The notes: generated by a model from the sequence alone, not told the origin. A stretch of DNA of 64,000 bases from Rhodococcus qingshengii JCM 15477 (GCF_023221595.1 NZ_CP096563.1:912501-976500); one strand, 5' to 3'; counted from the first letter of the stretch, positions 35,339-44,546 are shown. Numbers and translations: made by a program.

Positions 35339-36366
35339 GAGCACACCGGCGAGTGTGTCGGACCGAAGATGTTGGCTTCCATGTCGCCTGCCTTCAGAGT
35401 GAAATTGCACAGATACAGGCTGATGAAACTTCCGTAACTTCCGATCCGGTTGGCGGCGTCGGCGAACTGGGGAAGGTTGACGAGAAGTCTGTTGAACTCG
35501 TCGGTGCTCGCAATCCAACTCCCGGTGACACTTTCGAGTTGTTGCACGGTCTGACCGAATGCACCGTTCGACCCTGCCATGATCTGAGCCAAGGACGAGA
35601 CAGTGCGGTTTCCCTGATCCAAGAGCGAGACCAGTTGATCGTTCTGCCCGACGACGGAAATACTCAGATCGTTCAAACCGTCCAACAGACCGACCAATTC
35701 GGGTTGACGCTCGTCGACGGAGGTGAGAAGAGTGTTCATGTTCGTGAGTAGTTGCGCGAAGACGTCCTGACGGTCGACCAGGCCGGAACTCATGGTCGCG
35801 ATCTGGTCGAGCAGGGTGGTCATTGCCTGGCCCTGGCCGTTGAAGGTTTCGACAAAACTTCGCGTGAGCGTGTTGACCTGCTCGGGCTGCAGCGCGGCGA
35901 ACAACGGTTTGAACCCGTTCATCAGGGCCGTCAAGTTGATCGGCGGTGTTGTCTGCGCCAGCGGTATCGTGTCACCTGGTTCGAGCTGTCGTGCGGATAC
36001 CGTTGTTGCGCTGTCGTCCTGCGTCAGTGCCAGATATCGAGCACCGAGCATGTCGCCGTAGCGCACGGCGGCACGGACATCCGACTCGAGGGAATATCGC
36101 GACTCGATTTCGACGTCGACGATCGCCTTGCTCGTCCCGCCTCCGTTGTCGGCGAACGCAACCGAGTCCACGCGGCCGATACGCACACCCGACATGGTGA
36201 CCGGGTTGCCCGGGTTGAGTCCTTCGACGTCGGTGAACTCGAACGAGTACGAATCGGTGCTTCCGCGAACCGGGACCGACAACGTGTTCGCCACGAACGA
36301 CGCGCAGGCGACGCCGGTGAGACAGAAGAGTGACAACCGAATTACCTGGCCAGGACGGACCTTCAC
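35335..36366 (-). CDS. mceB: MceB family substrate-binding protein
   Basis: 343 residues from GTG 36366, overlapping the mceA stop. A single N-terminal membrane segment (VIRLSLFCLTGVACASFVANTL) is followed by the MCE domain with VEGLNPGNPVTMSGVRIGRVDSVAF. The helical C-terminal part keeps the phase typical of MceB (LLVNLPQFADAANRIGSYGSF). It forms part of the heterohexameric lipid channel with MceA and MceC-F. Confidence 0.9.
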   Translation of the reverse strand: MKVRPGQVIRLSLFCLTGVACASFVANTLSVPVRGSTDSYSFEFTDVEGLNPGNPVTMSGVRIGRVDSVAFADNGGGTSKAIVDVEIESRYSLESDVRAAVRYGDMLGARYLALTQDDSATTVSARQLEPGDTIPLAQTTPPINLTALMNGFKPLFAALQPEQVNTLTRSFVETFNGQGQAMTTLLDQIATMSSGLVDRQDVFAQLLTNMNTLLTSVDERQPELVGLLDGLNDLSISVVGQNDQLVSLLDQGNRTVSSLAQIMAGSNGAFGQTVQQLESVTGSWIASTDEFNRLLVNLPQFADAANRIGSYGSFISLYLCNFTLKAGDMEANIFGPTHSPVCS

Positions 36367-37586
36367 GGGACGGTCACCTCGTTACCTCTGACCATCGGCC
36401 CCAACATCAGTGTTGTTGCCGGGTTGGGGGTATCCGAGGGTTCCGGCGATCCGCCCAGTAGTTGATCTTCGAGGTACCGCAGGGGGGCCGCTTCGGCTAC
36501 GCCGCCCACGACCGGGGCACTGACGGGTTGTTCAGGCGTCAGGTTGGAGCCCGAACACTGTGCTCCGCGCGAGTCACCGTACTGCGGGCAATCATCACCC
36601 GTGTATGGGAGCGGTTCGGCGAACGTGGCAACTGCTGTGATGTCGAACTTTCCGGTGGCGAAGACTCGAGCGCCCGCGGCGCCGAACGTACTGGCATTGG
36701 CGAGGGTGGAACGCAGTCCTCCGGGATTGGCCGCGGTGGTTGCGAGTATCTTTCCGGCGGAATCGATCACAGTGATGATGTTTCGGTTGTTCGCCCCGAC
36801 AAAATCGTCGACGGTAGCGGCGAAGACTGCGGCCGCGCCGATCGAGGACTCGAGATTCGCTCTGTTGGCGACCATGTCGTTCGAGACGGTTGTGGCGGCT
36901 GCCAAGGTATCGAGAATGTCGGGGGTCGCACGGTCCAACGCGTCGACGACCGACTTGAATTCGGGTGTCGATTCGAGGAATTGGTGTGCGGCGGGTGTCA
37001 GTACGCCGGACGCGGCACTGAGATTGTCTATCGTGGTACCGATCTCGGCTCCGTTTCCGTCGAGCGCCTGGCCCAGCGCAGTCAGGGCTGTCTGCAACTT
37101 CTCGGGCTGCATCGCAGTGAGGACGCCCACCAGCTTGGTGTACACGTCGTAGAGCGCAACGGCTTCGGGACCGTCGTCCATGTGGATCTCGTCTCCGTCC
37201 GTCAGAGTCGTCTGGCCCTGCTCATTCGGACTGTCCACGAGCTGCATGTAGATGTCGCCGAAGAACGTGCGTGGAACAACGCGAGCCACCACGTCAGCGG
37301 GAATCTTCGACGCGTCATCGGTCTGAATCTGCAACTGCACAACGGATTCGGCGGTTCCTGATTCGATTTCGCCGATTCGGCCGACGTTGACGCCGTGGTA
37401 CCGAACCGGAGCTTCACCGCTGATGAGACCGGCTGTGGCTGGAACAGCGACGAAGATGTCGGTGCTCTGCTCGAGATTTCCCGAACCGCGTAGAACCATT
37501 GTCACGGCGGCGGCGACGGCTACGACTATGGCGATCGCGCCGCGAAGGGCGTACACGATCTTCGTGCGTGTAGTGAGTCTGTCCAC
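36363..37586 (-). CDS. mceA: MceA family substrate-binding protein
   Basis: 407 residues from GTG 37586, three bases after the yrbEB stop. A membrane anchor is at about 12-33, then the MCE domain (residues ~40-125, GLISGEAPVRYHGVNVGRIGEIESG). The C-terminus has two Cys and a long Pro-rich end. I could not recognise clear Mce1A-, Mce3A- or Mce4A-specific sequence, so the operon subtype stays open. Confidence 0.88.
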   Translation of the reverse strand: MDRLTTRTKIVYALRGAIAIVVAVAAAVTMVLRGSGNLEQSTDIFVAVPATAGLISGEAPVRYHGVNVGRIGEIESGTAESVVQLQIQTDDASKIPADVVARVVPRTFFGDIYMQLVDSPNEQGQTTLTDGDEIHMDDGPEAVALYDVYTKLVGVLTAMQPEKLQTALTALGQALDGNGAEIGTTIDNLSAASGVLTPAAHQFLESTPEFKSVVDALDRATPDILDTLAAATTVSNDMVANRANLESSIGAAAVFAATVDDFVGANNRNIITVIDSAGKILATTAANPGGLRSTLANASTFGAAGARVFATGKFDITAVATFAEPLPYTGDDCPQYGDSRGAQCSGSNLTPEQPVSAPVVGGVAEAAPLRYLEDQLLGGSPEPSDTPNPATTLMLGPMVRGNEVTVP

Positions 37587-37589
37587 GGC

Positions 37590-38447
37590 TCAGACCCCCA
37601 TTCCCGGGATCTGGGGCACGAGGCCCCACAGCGCGAAAGTCATCAGTACGTCGAGGATTCCGATCGCGAGGATCGCAGTCCGGAGCGCGCGCCCGGCCGC
37701 TTGCCCGACGCCGGCCGGACCACCGGAGGCATAGTAGCCGTAAGCGCAGTGAACCAGCGCGACAACAGCGGCGAACACCACGGCCTTGAGACCCGAGTAC
37801 AGGAGATCCTGCGGAGAGATCGCCAGATGGAAGAAGTAGTCGTAAGTACCGGCCGATGCGCCGTTGAAGAACACGACGACCAGTCGGGTCGAGAGGTAAC
37901 TGGCCAGGAGTCCGATCATGTAGATCGGGATGACACAGATCATGGCAGCGATCACCCGGGTACCCGCGAGGAAGGGGATCGATCGGATCGCCATCGAGTC
38001 CAGCGCGTCGATTTCGTCGGAGATACGCATGGCCCCGATCTGGGCGGTGAAACCCGTTCCGACCTTGGCGGCCAACGCGATCGCGACGACAACAGGGGCC
38101 AGTTCACGGGTGTTGGCAACCGCGGACAGCATGCCGGAGAGCGAGGTCATCCCGACAAGCTCGAGGCCCCGGTGGGTCTCGACGCCCAACATCATCGCCG
38201 CGGCCAGCGACATCGCGAAGACGATCCCGATGGTGCCGCCGCCGGACAACAAGGAATTCGTGCCGAAGCTGACCTCGCTGATCTGACCGAGTACATGCTT
38301 GCGGTACTTGGTGAGCGCAAAGGGGATCGATGCGATAGTGCGGACGTAGAAAGTGACGTGCTGACCGAGGGAGACGAGGCCGTCGCCCGCGGTTCGCAGG
38401 GGTCTGCTCGCTTGACGTGCTCGAACACGGAGATCGACGAGCGACAT
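37590..38447 (-). CDS. yrbEB: YrbE permease, second subunit (MlaE family)
   Basis: A 285-residue integral membrane protein with five to six helices and the MlaE signature SDEIDALDSMAIRSIPFLAGTRV. It pairs with YrbEA as the permease of the Mce lipid importer, usually energised by a MceG ATPase encoded elsewhere. The start overlaps the yrbEA stop by one base (TGATG). In R. rhodochrous and RHA1 the equivalent SupAB proteins take part in sterol uptake. Confidence 0.9.
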   Translation of the reverse strand: MSLVDLRVRARQASRPLRTAGDGLVSLGQHVTFYVRTIASIPFALTKYRKHVLGQISEVSFGTNSLLSGGGTIGIVFAMSLAAAMMLGVETHRGLELVGMTSLSGMLSAVANTRELAPVVVAIALAAKVGTGFTAQIGAMRISDEIDALDSMAIRSIPFLAGTRVIAAMICVIPIYMIGLLASYLSTRLVVVFFNGASAGTYDYFFHLAISPQDLLYSGLKAVVFAAVVALVHCAYGYYASGGPAGVGQAAGRALRTAILAIGILDVLMTFALWGLVPQIPGMGV

Positions 38448-39256
38448 CAGAATTCACCGACTGCCGGGACGATTACGGTGTAGAGCGCGGACAACACTGT
38501 GTTCACGATGAAGACGAGCGCGAACGCGATGACCACGGCTTCGTTGACTGCGTCGGCAACGCCGCGTGGGCCACCTTTTGCATGTAGACCTTTGAAGGTG
38601 GCGACCAAAGTCGAAGCGATGCCGAAGACCGCAGCCTTCACCAAAGCCATGACGAAGTCGGAAGATCGCCCGTACTGACTGAACGTTGCCATGAACGTTC
38701 CGGCCGGAAGATGCTGGACGTAGATGTGGTACAGGTAGCACGCGATCACACCGCCGAAGGTGACCATCGAACACAGTGCAAGGGAGACGATCACTGCCGC
38801 AACCAATCTCGGTGCGACGAGGCGCTCGATCACGTCGATGCCCATCACTTCCATCGCGTCGATCTCTTCCCGGATCTTTCGTGAACCCAAATCCGTGCAG
38901 ATCGCCGATCCTGCGACACCGGCCATCATCAACGCGCACACCAGCGCGGCGGCCTGACCGACGATGATGAAAGCTACGACAGCTCCGGAATATCCACCGG
39001 CTCCGATCCGGCCGGCCAGTTCACCGACCGAGACGGCGATGAATACACCGATCGGAATCATGAGAAGCAGCGACGGGCCGGTGCTGACGCGACCGATGAA
39101 CAGGGTCTGAGTAACCGTCTCGTGCAATGAGAGTCGTCTGCGCAGGATTGCCGTGAACAGGCCGAAGAGTGCCTGAACCGAGAATCCGATCAGATAGCCC
39201 CCCTGTAACGCTACGTCTCGCACCGGGCCCTTCGCGGCTGGCAGCTCGTACGTCAT
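38447..39256 (-). CDS. yrbEA: YrbE permease, first subunit (MlaE family)
   Basis: A 269-residue membrane protein, first gene of the mce operon. It carries the signature REEIDAMEVMGIDVIERLVAPR and several strongly hydrophobic helices (LLLMIPIGVFIAVSVGELAG, VVAFIIVGQAAALVCALMMAG). The gene faces the double-TetR regulator across a 541-base gap. No KstR-type box was found in that gap, unlike sterol mce4 operons known to be KstR-controlled. Confidence 0.9.
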   Translation of the reverse strand: MTYELPAAKGPVRDVALQGGYLIGFSVQALFGLFTAILRRRLSLHETVTQTLFIGRVSTGPSLLLMIPIGVFIAVSVGELAGRIGAGGYSGAVVAFIIVGQAAALVCALMMAGVAGSAICTDLGSRKIREEIDAMEVMGIDVIERLVAPRLVAAVIVSLALCSMVTFGGVIACYLYHIYVQHLPAGTFMATFSQYGRSSDFVMALVKAAVFGIASTLVATFKGLHAKGGPRGVADAVNEAVVIAFALVFIVNTVLSALYTVIVPAVGEF

Positions 39257-39797
39257 CTAATTGAATTCCTTTGCAGATCAACAGTGTTCGGCACGGAGTT
39301 CGAACTGTTCGAGCGCTGGCGGTCGAGCGAACTGCCTGTGAAGCATCTCACACATATATGTGCCCAAGCAAGCATTATGTGAACCGAAATTCTCGTCGAA
39401 CTGTCAGCCCTGTTGACCGAGTTTCCTTCATTGACGTGGAGATATCGGAACTGTTCATATCGACATCCTGTGTATGTTTACGAATATTCCGAATCTGTCA
39501 GTCGGATTGCTTCGTGGATGCGGGCTGGATGCTTCGAGCGGTGACCCTACCCACTGCTGGTGGCCACAGGCAACGTTTTGTTAACGAAGATTCTCGGTGG
39601 AAGCAACGGGGGAGGTGGCGAAGGGCGAGTGGTGTGTTCTGATCAAAGTCAGCGTTACCTGCATGTATGAAACTCTATACGCGCGATGTGCTGAAATCGG
39701 TGTACGAGTTTTCAGAATCATGCTTATGCTGATTCTCGTCTGATGAGCAGGCGGATCGAAGTGCTTTGTGCGTGAGGGCTGGAGAGTGGGGTACACG
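39257..39797. promoter_or_regulatory. mce/regulator divergent intergenic region with repeated dyads
   Basis: No convincing gene in 541 bases. It is more AT-rich than its surroundings and contains GAACTGTTC twice (39302-39310 inside CGAACTGTTCG, and 39448-39456), a perfect palindrome CACATATATGTG at 39351-39362, and late TA-rich stretches suited to promoters. These are candidate operators for the adjacent double-TetR protein. The KstR consensus TnnAACnnGTTnnA was looked for and not found. Confidence 0.5.
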
Positions 39798-41057
39798 GTG
39801 AGCCTGAACGATCAGTTCGTCGACGCGCAGACGTCGAATGGGATTGTTCGGCAGCCGAGGTCCGACTCCGTCAAGAGGCGACCGAAGGACCGCAAGGCGC
39901 AGATCGCGGCTGCAGCGGCAATCGCGTTCAGTGAGCGCGGATATCCTGCTGTCAGTGTCGACGACATCGCGTCGGCGGTCGGTATTTCGGGTTCGGCGCT
40001 CTATCGGCACTTTCCGAACAAGTACGCGATGTTCCGCCACGCGGCACTGGAGTTGACCGGAGCGCTCGCCAGTGCCCTCGATGCCGTTTCGGTTGCGCCT
40101 GCGGCAACCGATGCGCAGCGGTTGCGCGAAGATCTGATTGCAGTGATACGAACGACGATCCGCAATCGGCGTACGGCCGGAATCTATCGTTGGGAGAGCC
40201 GGTTTCTCGACACCGATGATCGGAAATCCGTTCGAGCGCAAGCCAGTACGGTCAATCGCCGAGTAGCCCGGTATCTTTCGCGCTCCGAACCCGCGATGAC
40301 GGCGAGGGACGAGACCCTTGTCGTGGCAGCGATGTTCAGCGTCATCGGCAGTATCACCGTCCATAACCTGTTGCTGCCCCAGCGAGCGATGGAGAAGGTT
40401 CTGCTCGACGCGTGTCTGGCGATAGATCAAGGTGAGGGTGCAATCACCGCTAGCCGCTTGGAGCAGTCCTCGTTACCTCGAACCGTGACCACGAACAAAC
40501 GTGAACGTCTCTTGCAGGAAGCCGTGCGCCTCTTCGACTCTCGCGGGTATCACGACGTCAGCATCGAAGAGATCGCCGCGGCCGCCGGCTTGAACGCGTC
40601 CGGTATGTACCGCTACTTTCCCAGCAAGGCAGAGCTTCTCGGCGCCGTGTTCTATCGAGCTGCAGATCGCTTGGACTTGGCGACGGCAGCGGTCTTCGAC
40701 TCCGCGACTTCGCACGAACAAGTGCTCCGGTCACTGTCGGCGATGTACGTGGAGTTGTCGTTTGCACAGCACGAATTGATGTCGGTCTACTTCTCCGAGA
40801 TGAACAACCTTCTGCCGAGTCATCGAAGCGATCTGAAGAATCGCCAGAAGCTTTACGTGGTCGAATGGGCGCGAGTGCTCGGCGAGATTCGTCCTGAGCT
40901 GTCGGCAGTAGAGGCGAAGTTCGTAGTTCACGCTGCGCTCAACCTGGTCCCGGATGTCGGCCGCATGATGAAGTTCGACGCTGCCGCAGAGAACGCGGCC
41001 ATGTTGCAGGTGTTCATGTCGGCAGTACTGTTCGGCCGTCGGGCTTCGGCCGCCTGA
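39798..41057 (+). CDS. Double TetR regulator (Mce3R-like)
   Basis: About 419 residues from GTG 39798; GTGs at 39786 and 39768 are alternatives. It contains two TetR DNA-binding regions: RRPKDRKAQIAAAAAIAFSE ... SALYRHFPNKYAMFRHA near residues 28-75, and NKRERLLQEAVRLFDSRGYH ... SGMYRYFPSKAELLGAVFYR near 233-280, each followed by a helical domain. This fused arrangement is known from M. tuberculosis Mce3R, including the RRPKDRK start. Lying divergent to a full mce operon, it is the best candidate repressor of it. Confidence 0.88.
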   Translation: MSLNDQFVDAQTSNGIVRQPRSDSVKRRPKDRKAQIAAAAAIAFSERGYPAVSVDDIASAVGISGSALYRHFPNKYAMFRHAALELTGALASALDAVSVAPAATDAQRLREDLIAVIRTTIRNRRTAGIYRWESRFLDTDDRKSVRAQASTVNRRVARYLSRSEPAMTARDETLVVAAMFSVIGSITVHNLLLPQRAMEKVLLDACLAIDQGEGAITASRLEQSSLPRTVTTNKRERLLQEAVRLFDSRGYHDVSIEEIAAAAGLNASGMYRYFPSKAELLGAVFYRAADRLDLATAAVFDSATSHEQVLRSLSAMYVELSFAQHELMSVYFSEMNNLLPSHRSDLKNRQKLYVVEWARVLGEIRPELSAVEAKFVVHAALNLVPDVGRMMKFDAAAENAAMLQVFMSAVLFGRRASAA

Positions 41058-41091
41058 AGCGTGTCGGTGAGTGTGCGTAGTCTGGCCCACT

Positions 41092-42297
41092 ATGAGCGAA
41101 GTCGTGTCACTGGCAGCTGCCCGTCGCATAGCGCTTGCCGCTCAGGGATTCGGCAAATCGCATCCCACGACGGTGACGCGTCGCAATCTGGTCGGCGTGA
41201 TGGACCGGCTGCAGGTGCTGCAGATCGACTCGGTCAATGTCTTCGAACGCAGTCACTACCTACCCGTTTATGCGCGATTGGGCGCATACGACAAATCCAG
41301 ACTCGATCAGCTTGCCTTCGCCCCCGGTTCGGGATACCTCGAATACTGGGGCCACGAAGCAACGTTCTTGCCGGTGGACATGTGGCCGTTGTTCCGTTGG
41401 CGGATGGACCAGTTTCGCGCCAAAGCGTTGAGTGACAAGGACGGGTGGGCTTCCGATCGGAGTGTCTTCCTCGATTGGTTGCGGCAGGAGTTGCGCGACA
41501 ACGGTCCGATGGCGGCGAGCGAGATCGAACACGAGGCGAACACACGGCGCGGTCCGTGGTGGGGGTGGTCCGACGTGAAGGTCGGGCTGGAGACGCTGTT
41601 CCGTTGGGGCGACGTGGTCTCGGCGGGGCGCGCCGGTTTCGAGCGTCGTTACGGCCTGGCCGAGCAGATGCTTGCACCCGAGATACTCGACGCACACGTC
41701 GAGCGGTCGGAGGCGATACGCGAACTGGTGCTGCGGGGTGTGAAGGCACACGGTCTCGGCACCCTCGACGACATCGCCGACTACTTTCGTCTGCCCAGCG
41801 CAGAAGCACGAACGGCATTGCAGGAACTCGAAGATGCCGGCAGTGTGCGCCGGGTGTCCGTCGACGGCTGGGAGCGTCGAGGCAAGGCAAGGGAGGTGTG
41901 GATCGATCCGCGAGCGAAGCGTCCCAGGTCCATCCGTGCGGAAGCGTTGTTGTCACCCTTCGACCCGGTAGTGTGGGCACGCGATCGAGCGTTGCGGCTC
42001 TTCGACTTTCACTACCGGATCGAGATCTACACTCCGGCGCACAAGCGAGTTCACGGATACTACGTGCTTCCGGTCTTGATCGACGACAAGATCTGTGCCC
42101 GAGTCGATCTGAAGAACGACCGTCAGAACCGTCGACTGCTTGTCCGCGCGGCGTGGGCCGAACCCACCGCGGACGCCGACACTGCGCCGCGGTTGGCGGA
42201 ACTCCTTCGGAGAACTGCGCATTGGCAGGGCTGCGACACCATCGAGGTGGAGAACAAAGGCACGTTGTCTCAGCAGTTGGCCGCCGCCATGAGGTGA
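41092..42297 (+). CDS. YcaQ/AlkZ-like DNA glycosylase (winged-helix HTH_42 family)
   Basis: 401 residues from ATG 41092 (MSEVVSLAAARRIALAAQGF). The HTH_42 fold is recognisable, with the QxD catalytic motif at Gln44-Asp46 (VLQIDSVNV), then HEATFLPVDMWPLFRWRM and a C-terminal winged region. The family unhooks interstrand crosslinks or azinomycin-type adducts from DNA. It follows the double-TetR gene by 34 bases on the same strand, but a functional link is not apparent. Confidence 0.87.
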   Translation: MSEVVSLAAARRIALAAQGFGKSHPTTVTRRNLVGVMDRLQVLQIDSVNVFERSHYLPVYARLGAYDKSRLDQLAFAPGSGYLEYWGHEATFLPVDMWPLFRWRMDQFRAKALSDKDGWASDRSVFLDWLRQELRDNGPMAASEIEHEANTRRGPWWGWSDVKVGLETLFRWGDVVSAGRAGFERRYGLAEQMLAPEILDAHVERSEAIRELVLRGVKAHGLGTLDDIADYFRLPSAEARTALQELEDAGSVRRVSVDGWERRGKAREVWIDPRAKRPRSIRAEALLSPFDPVVWARDRALRLFDFHYRIEIYTPAHKRVHGYYVLPVLIDDKICARVDLKNDRQNRRLLVRAAWAEPTADADTAPRLAELLRRTAHWQGCDTIEVENKGTLSQQLAAAMR

Positions 42298-42322
42298 GCC
42301 TTCAAGGCCGCGAGGGAGATTG

Positions 42323-42547
42323 TCATTCGGGAACGGTTATCCGCCCGTCGATTGCGGCCCTGCTGATGGAATCTCTCAATGCCGAACAACTTGCGGATCG
42401 AACTCTCGGCGGTTCAGCATCGTCGCGGTACTCCAAACATGCCGTGCGCGAATCTGATCGCCACTGGGTCGACGTGTGATGCCAGCTGTTCTTCTCCACG
42501 AGGACGTATGTTCCGCACCGCTCGCAGTCCAGCGGTTCCATGGTCAT
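42323..42547 (-). CDS. Small cysteine-containing protein coupled to kshA
   Basis: A 74-residue protein beginning MTMEPLDCERCGTYVLVEKNSWHH. It has a CxxC pair (Cys8, Cys11) and further Cys near residues 37 and 54, so metal binding is possible. The ATG overlaps the kshA stop (ATGA), so it is almost certainly co-translated. I do not recognise the family. It is not a normal 2Fe-2S or 3Fe-4S ferredoxin by spacing. A helper role for the oxygenase is inference. Confidence 0.7.
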   Translation of the reverse strand: MTMEPLDCERCGTYVLVEKNSWHHTSTQWRSDSRTACLEYRDDAEPPRVRSASCSALRDSISRAAIDGRITVPE

Positions 42548-43698
42548 TGCCCTACTCCTGCGGCGGCCCTGCGTGCGATGTTGTCAGCGACTTCCTGCTT
42601 CCACACTTCGATGGGTTTGCTTGTGTCCATCTCGAATTCGAAACGGTCGACCATCTCGGGCGTGACGTCGGCGACGTCCACGTAGAACTGTTCATACCAC
42701 CGCCTCAGTTGGTATACCGGACCGTCCTCGGTGCAGAGCAGCGGATTGTCGATGCGGGTCTTGTTCTTCCAGATCTCGATGTCCTGCTCGAACCCGACAC
42801 CGATGTATCCGATCATCGCGTCGACAAGTTGATCGGCGAACTCGGCGGGCATCTCTGCGGACTTCTGGACGGTAATGCCGTACATGAGTACGAATTTGTT
42901 CGGGCTCACCGGGTAGTGGCAGTTGATCAGCACCGAATCGGTCGTGAAGTTCTCGTAGACGTAGCGCAAGTCGTCGATCATGAACGACGGTCCGTGGTAG
43001 GCCGCTGTCGAAAGATTCGACACCAACTTCGGTACGTCGGGGTCGGTCCAGGTCACGATGTCGTCGCGGTTGATGCCGCTCTGCTCCTGGATGGCGACGT
43101 GTCCTTCGAAGACGTTCTTGAAATAGGTGGGGAACGAGAAGTGCACGTAGAAGAAGTGCGCCATGTCAACGACGTTGTCGACGATTTCTCGGCAGTTCGT
43201 ATCGATGACTATCGACTTCCAGACCCAATCGGTCCACTCGTGCTCCGCAGACTTGATGATCGGTATGGCGACTTCGGCAGGAGGCGGATTGCCTTCGGGG
43301 TCGTGCCAGACGAAGAGCAGCCCGTCTTGTTCGAGCGCAGTCCAAGCGCGGGTCTTGGCAAGCGGGGGGACACGTCGAGCATAGGGAATCGCGGTGCACT
43401 TACCGTTGCCTCCCCACCTCCAGTCGTGGAAGGGGCACGCGATCGAATCGCCCTTGACCGTGCCCTGACTCAGGTCGCCGCCCATGTGACGGCAGTACGC
43501 GTCGAGGATCTTCAGTTCGCCATGCGAGTCGGAGAAGACGACCAGTTTGGTACCGAAAGCTTCGACGGAATGCGGGTTCCCGTCGCTGTAGTCCTTGGCG
43601 AGGCCGAGGCAGTGCCATCCGCGGGCAAATCGAGTGGGAGGTTCTCCCTGGTCGATGATGCGAACCTCTTCCGATTCCTTGACATCCGCAATTGTCAT
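42544..43698 (-). CDS. kshA: 3-Ketosteroid 9alpha-hydroxylase oxygenase (KshA family)
   Basis: A 384-residue Rieske oxygenase from ATG 43698. The Rieske ligands are Cys69, His71, Cys88 and His91; the mononuclear iron ligands are expected at Asp178, His181 and His186 (DMAHFFYVH). Sequence segments such as FARGWHCLGLAKDYSDG and CPFHDWRWGGNGKC are typical of KshA. With reductase KshB, encoded elsewhere, it opens ring B. Rhodococci often have several KshA isoforms; this one has its own IclR regulator and may serve a particular steroid. Confidence 0.92.
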   Translation of the reverse strand: MTIADVKESEEVRIIDQGEPPTRFARGWHCLGLAKDYSDGNPHSVEAFGTKLVVFSDSHGELKILDAYCRHMGGDLSQGTVKGDSIACPFHDWRWGGNGKCTAIPYARRVPPLAKTRAWTALEQDGLLFVWHDPEGNPPPAEVAIPIIKSAEHEWTDWVWKSIVIDTNCREIVDNVVDMAHFFYVHFSFPTYFKNVFEGHVAIQEQSGINRDDIVTWTDPDVPKLVSNLSTAAYHGPSFMIDDLRYVYENFTTDSVLINCHYPVSPNKFVLMYGITVQKSAEMPAEFADQLVDAMIGYIGVGFEQDIEIWKNKTRIDNPLLCTEDGPVYQLRRWYEQFYVDVADVTPEMVDRFEFEMDTSKPIEVWKQEVADNIARRAAAGVGQ

Positions 43699-43781
43699 GT
43701 TCTTCCTTTCGTGAGTGCACCCGGTGGGCTGGACCGAGCGACGTTGTACGACAGTCGAAGGGGGGTAAATCTTTGGGCAAG

Positions 43782-44546
43782 TCACATACGCTGCGACGAG
43801 ATGTTGCCGCCGTCGACAACCAATTCCGTTGCGGTGATGTAACTTGCTTCGTCGGACAGCAGGAAGCGGACAGCGTGTGCGATTTCCTCCGGGCGACCGA
43901 GCCTGCCGAGGAGGATGCGTCGTTCGAATGCCCCGTCACCCAATGCGTCTACGGTCGGCTGAAGCAGAGGGGTCAGAATCTGTCCGGGAGAGACGCAGTT
44001 GATCCGAATGCCGTCCGGGCCCAGTCGGTCCGCCAGCGATCGAACCATCGACAACATCCCACCCTTTGCAGCGGAGTAGACAGGGTTGATTGCATTGCCC
44101 AAAGTTGCGTTGATCGAAGCGATTCCGACTATTGCCGAACCGGGATTGGCCGTGAAATCAGGCATCAACTGTTGAACCAACAGGATGAGCGGACGTAGAT
44201 GGGTGTTGATACCCGTCTCCCACACGTCGAGCGTCACTCCTTCGAGGGATCCGATATCGACGACCCCGGCGGAGTGAACAAGTCCGCCGATGGAGGGAAG
44301 TGAGGAACGGGTTGTGGCCAATGCGGCCGCGTAGTCGTCCGCTCTCGTGAGATCGATTCCCACTCCGATGGCGTCGATGCCGAATTCGGAGGAGATCACT
44401 GCTGCCTGATCGACCGCTTTTGCCTCGTCGATATCCCAGAGAGCGACTGGTCGTCGGATCGCCGCGAGCGCGCGGGCGGAGGCCAATCCGATTCCGGATG
44501 CGCCGCCGGTGATGATCACGCCTGTCGACGGGGATGAAGCATTCAT
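43782..44546 (-). CDS. SDR family oxidoreductase in the kshA operon
   Basis: A 254-residue classical SDR. The cofactor loop is ITGGASGIGLASARAL, HSAG replaces the usual NNAG, the active site is YSAAKGGM, and the end ELVVDGGNISS is typical. It is the first gene of the operon SDR-kshA-small Cys protein and lies divergent to the IclR gene. It probably oxidises a hydroxysteroid that feeds KshA, but the position on the steroid is not known. Confidence 0.85.
   Translation of the reverse strand: MNASSPSTGVIITGGASGIGLASARALAAIRRPVALWDIDEAKAVDQAAVISSEFGIDAIGVGIDLTRADDYAAALATTRSSLPSIGGLVHSAGVVDIGSLEGVTLDVWETGINTHLRPLILLVQQLMPDFTANPGSAIVGIASINATLGNAINPVYSAAKGGMLSMVRSLADRLGPDGIRINCVSPGQILTPLLQPTVDALGDGAFERRILLGRLGRPEEIAHAVRFLLSDEASYITATELVVDGGNISSQRM

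Noticed and set aside
30364..39256. Naming the transporter mce4/supAB outright
   Set aside because: It lies among sterol genes, but it has only one mam gene, no KstR box and a Mce3R-like regulator, and MceA has no clear Mce4A-specific sequence. Left unassigned.
39271..39642. 123-codon plus-strand frame in the mce regulatory gap
   Set aside because: It is AT-richer than real genes here, has many Cys/Ser/Arg without a domain, lacks a good ribosome site, and would cover the candidate operators.
39257..39797. KstR or KstR2 box in front of yrbEA
   Set aside because: I looked for TnnAACnnGTTnnA and AnCAAGnnCTTGnT; only GAACTGTTC dyads with one-base spacing were found, which do not fit either consensus.
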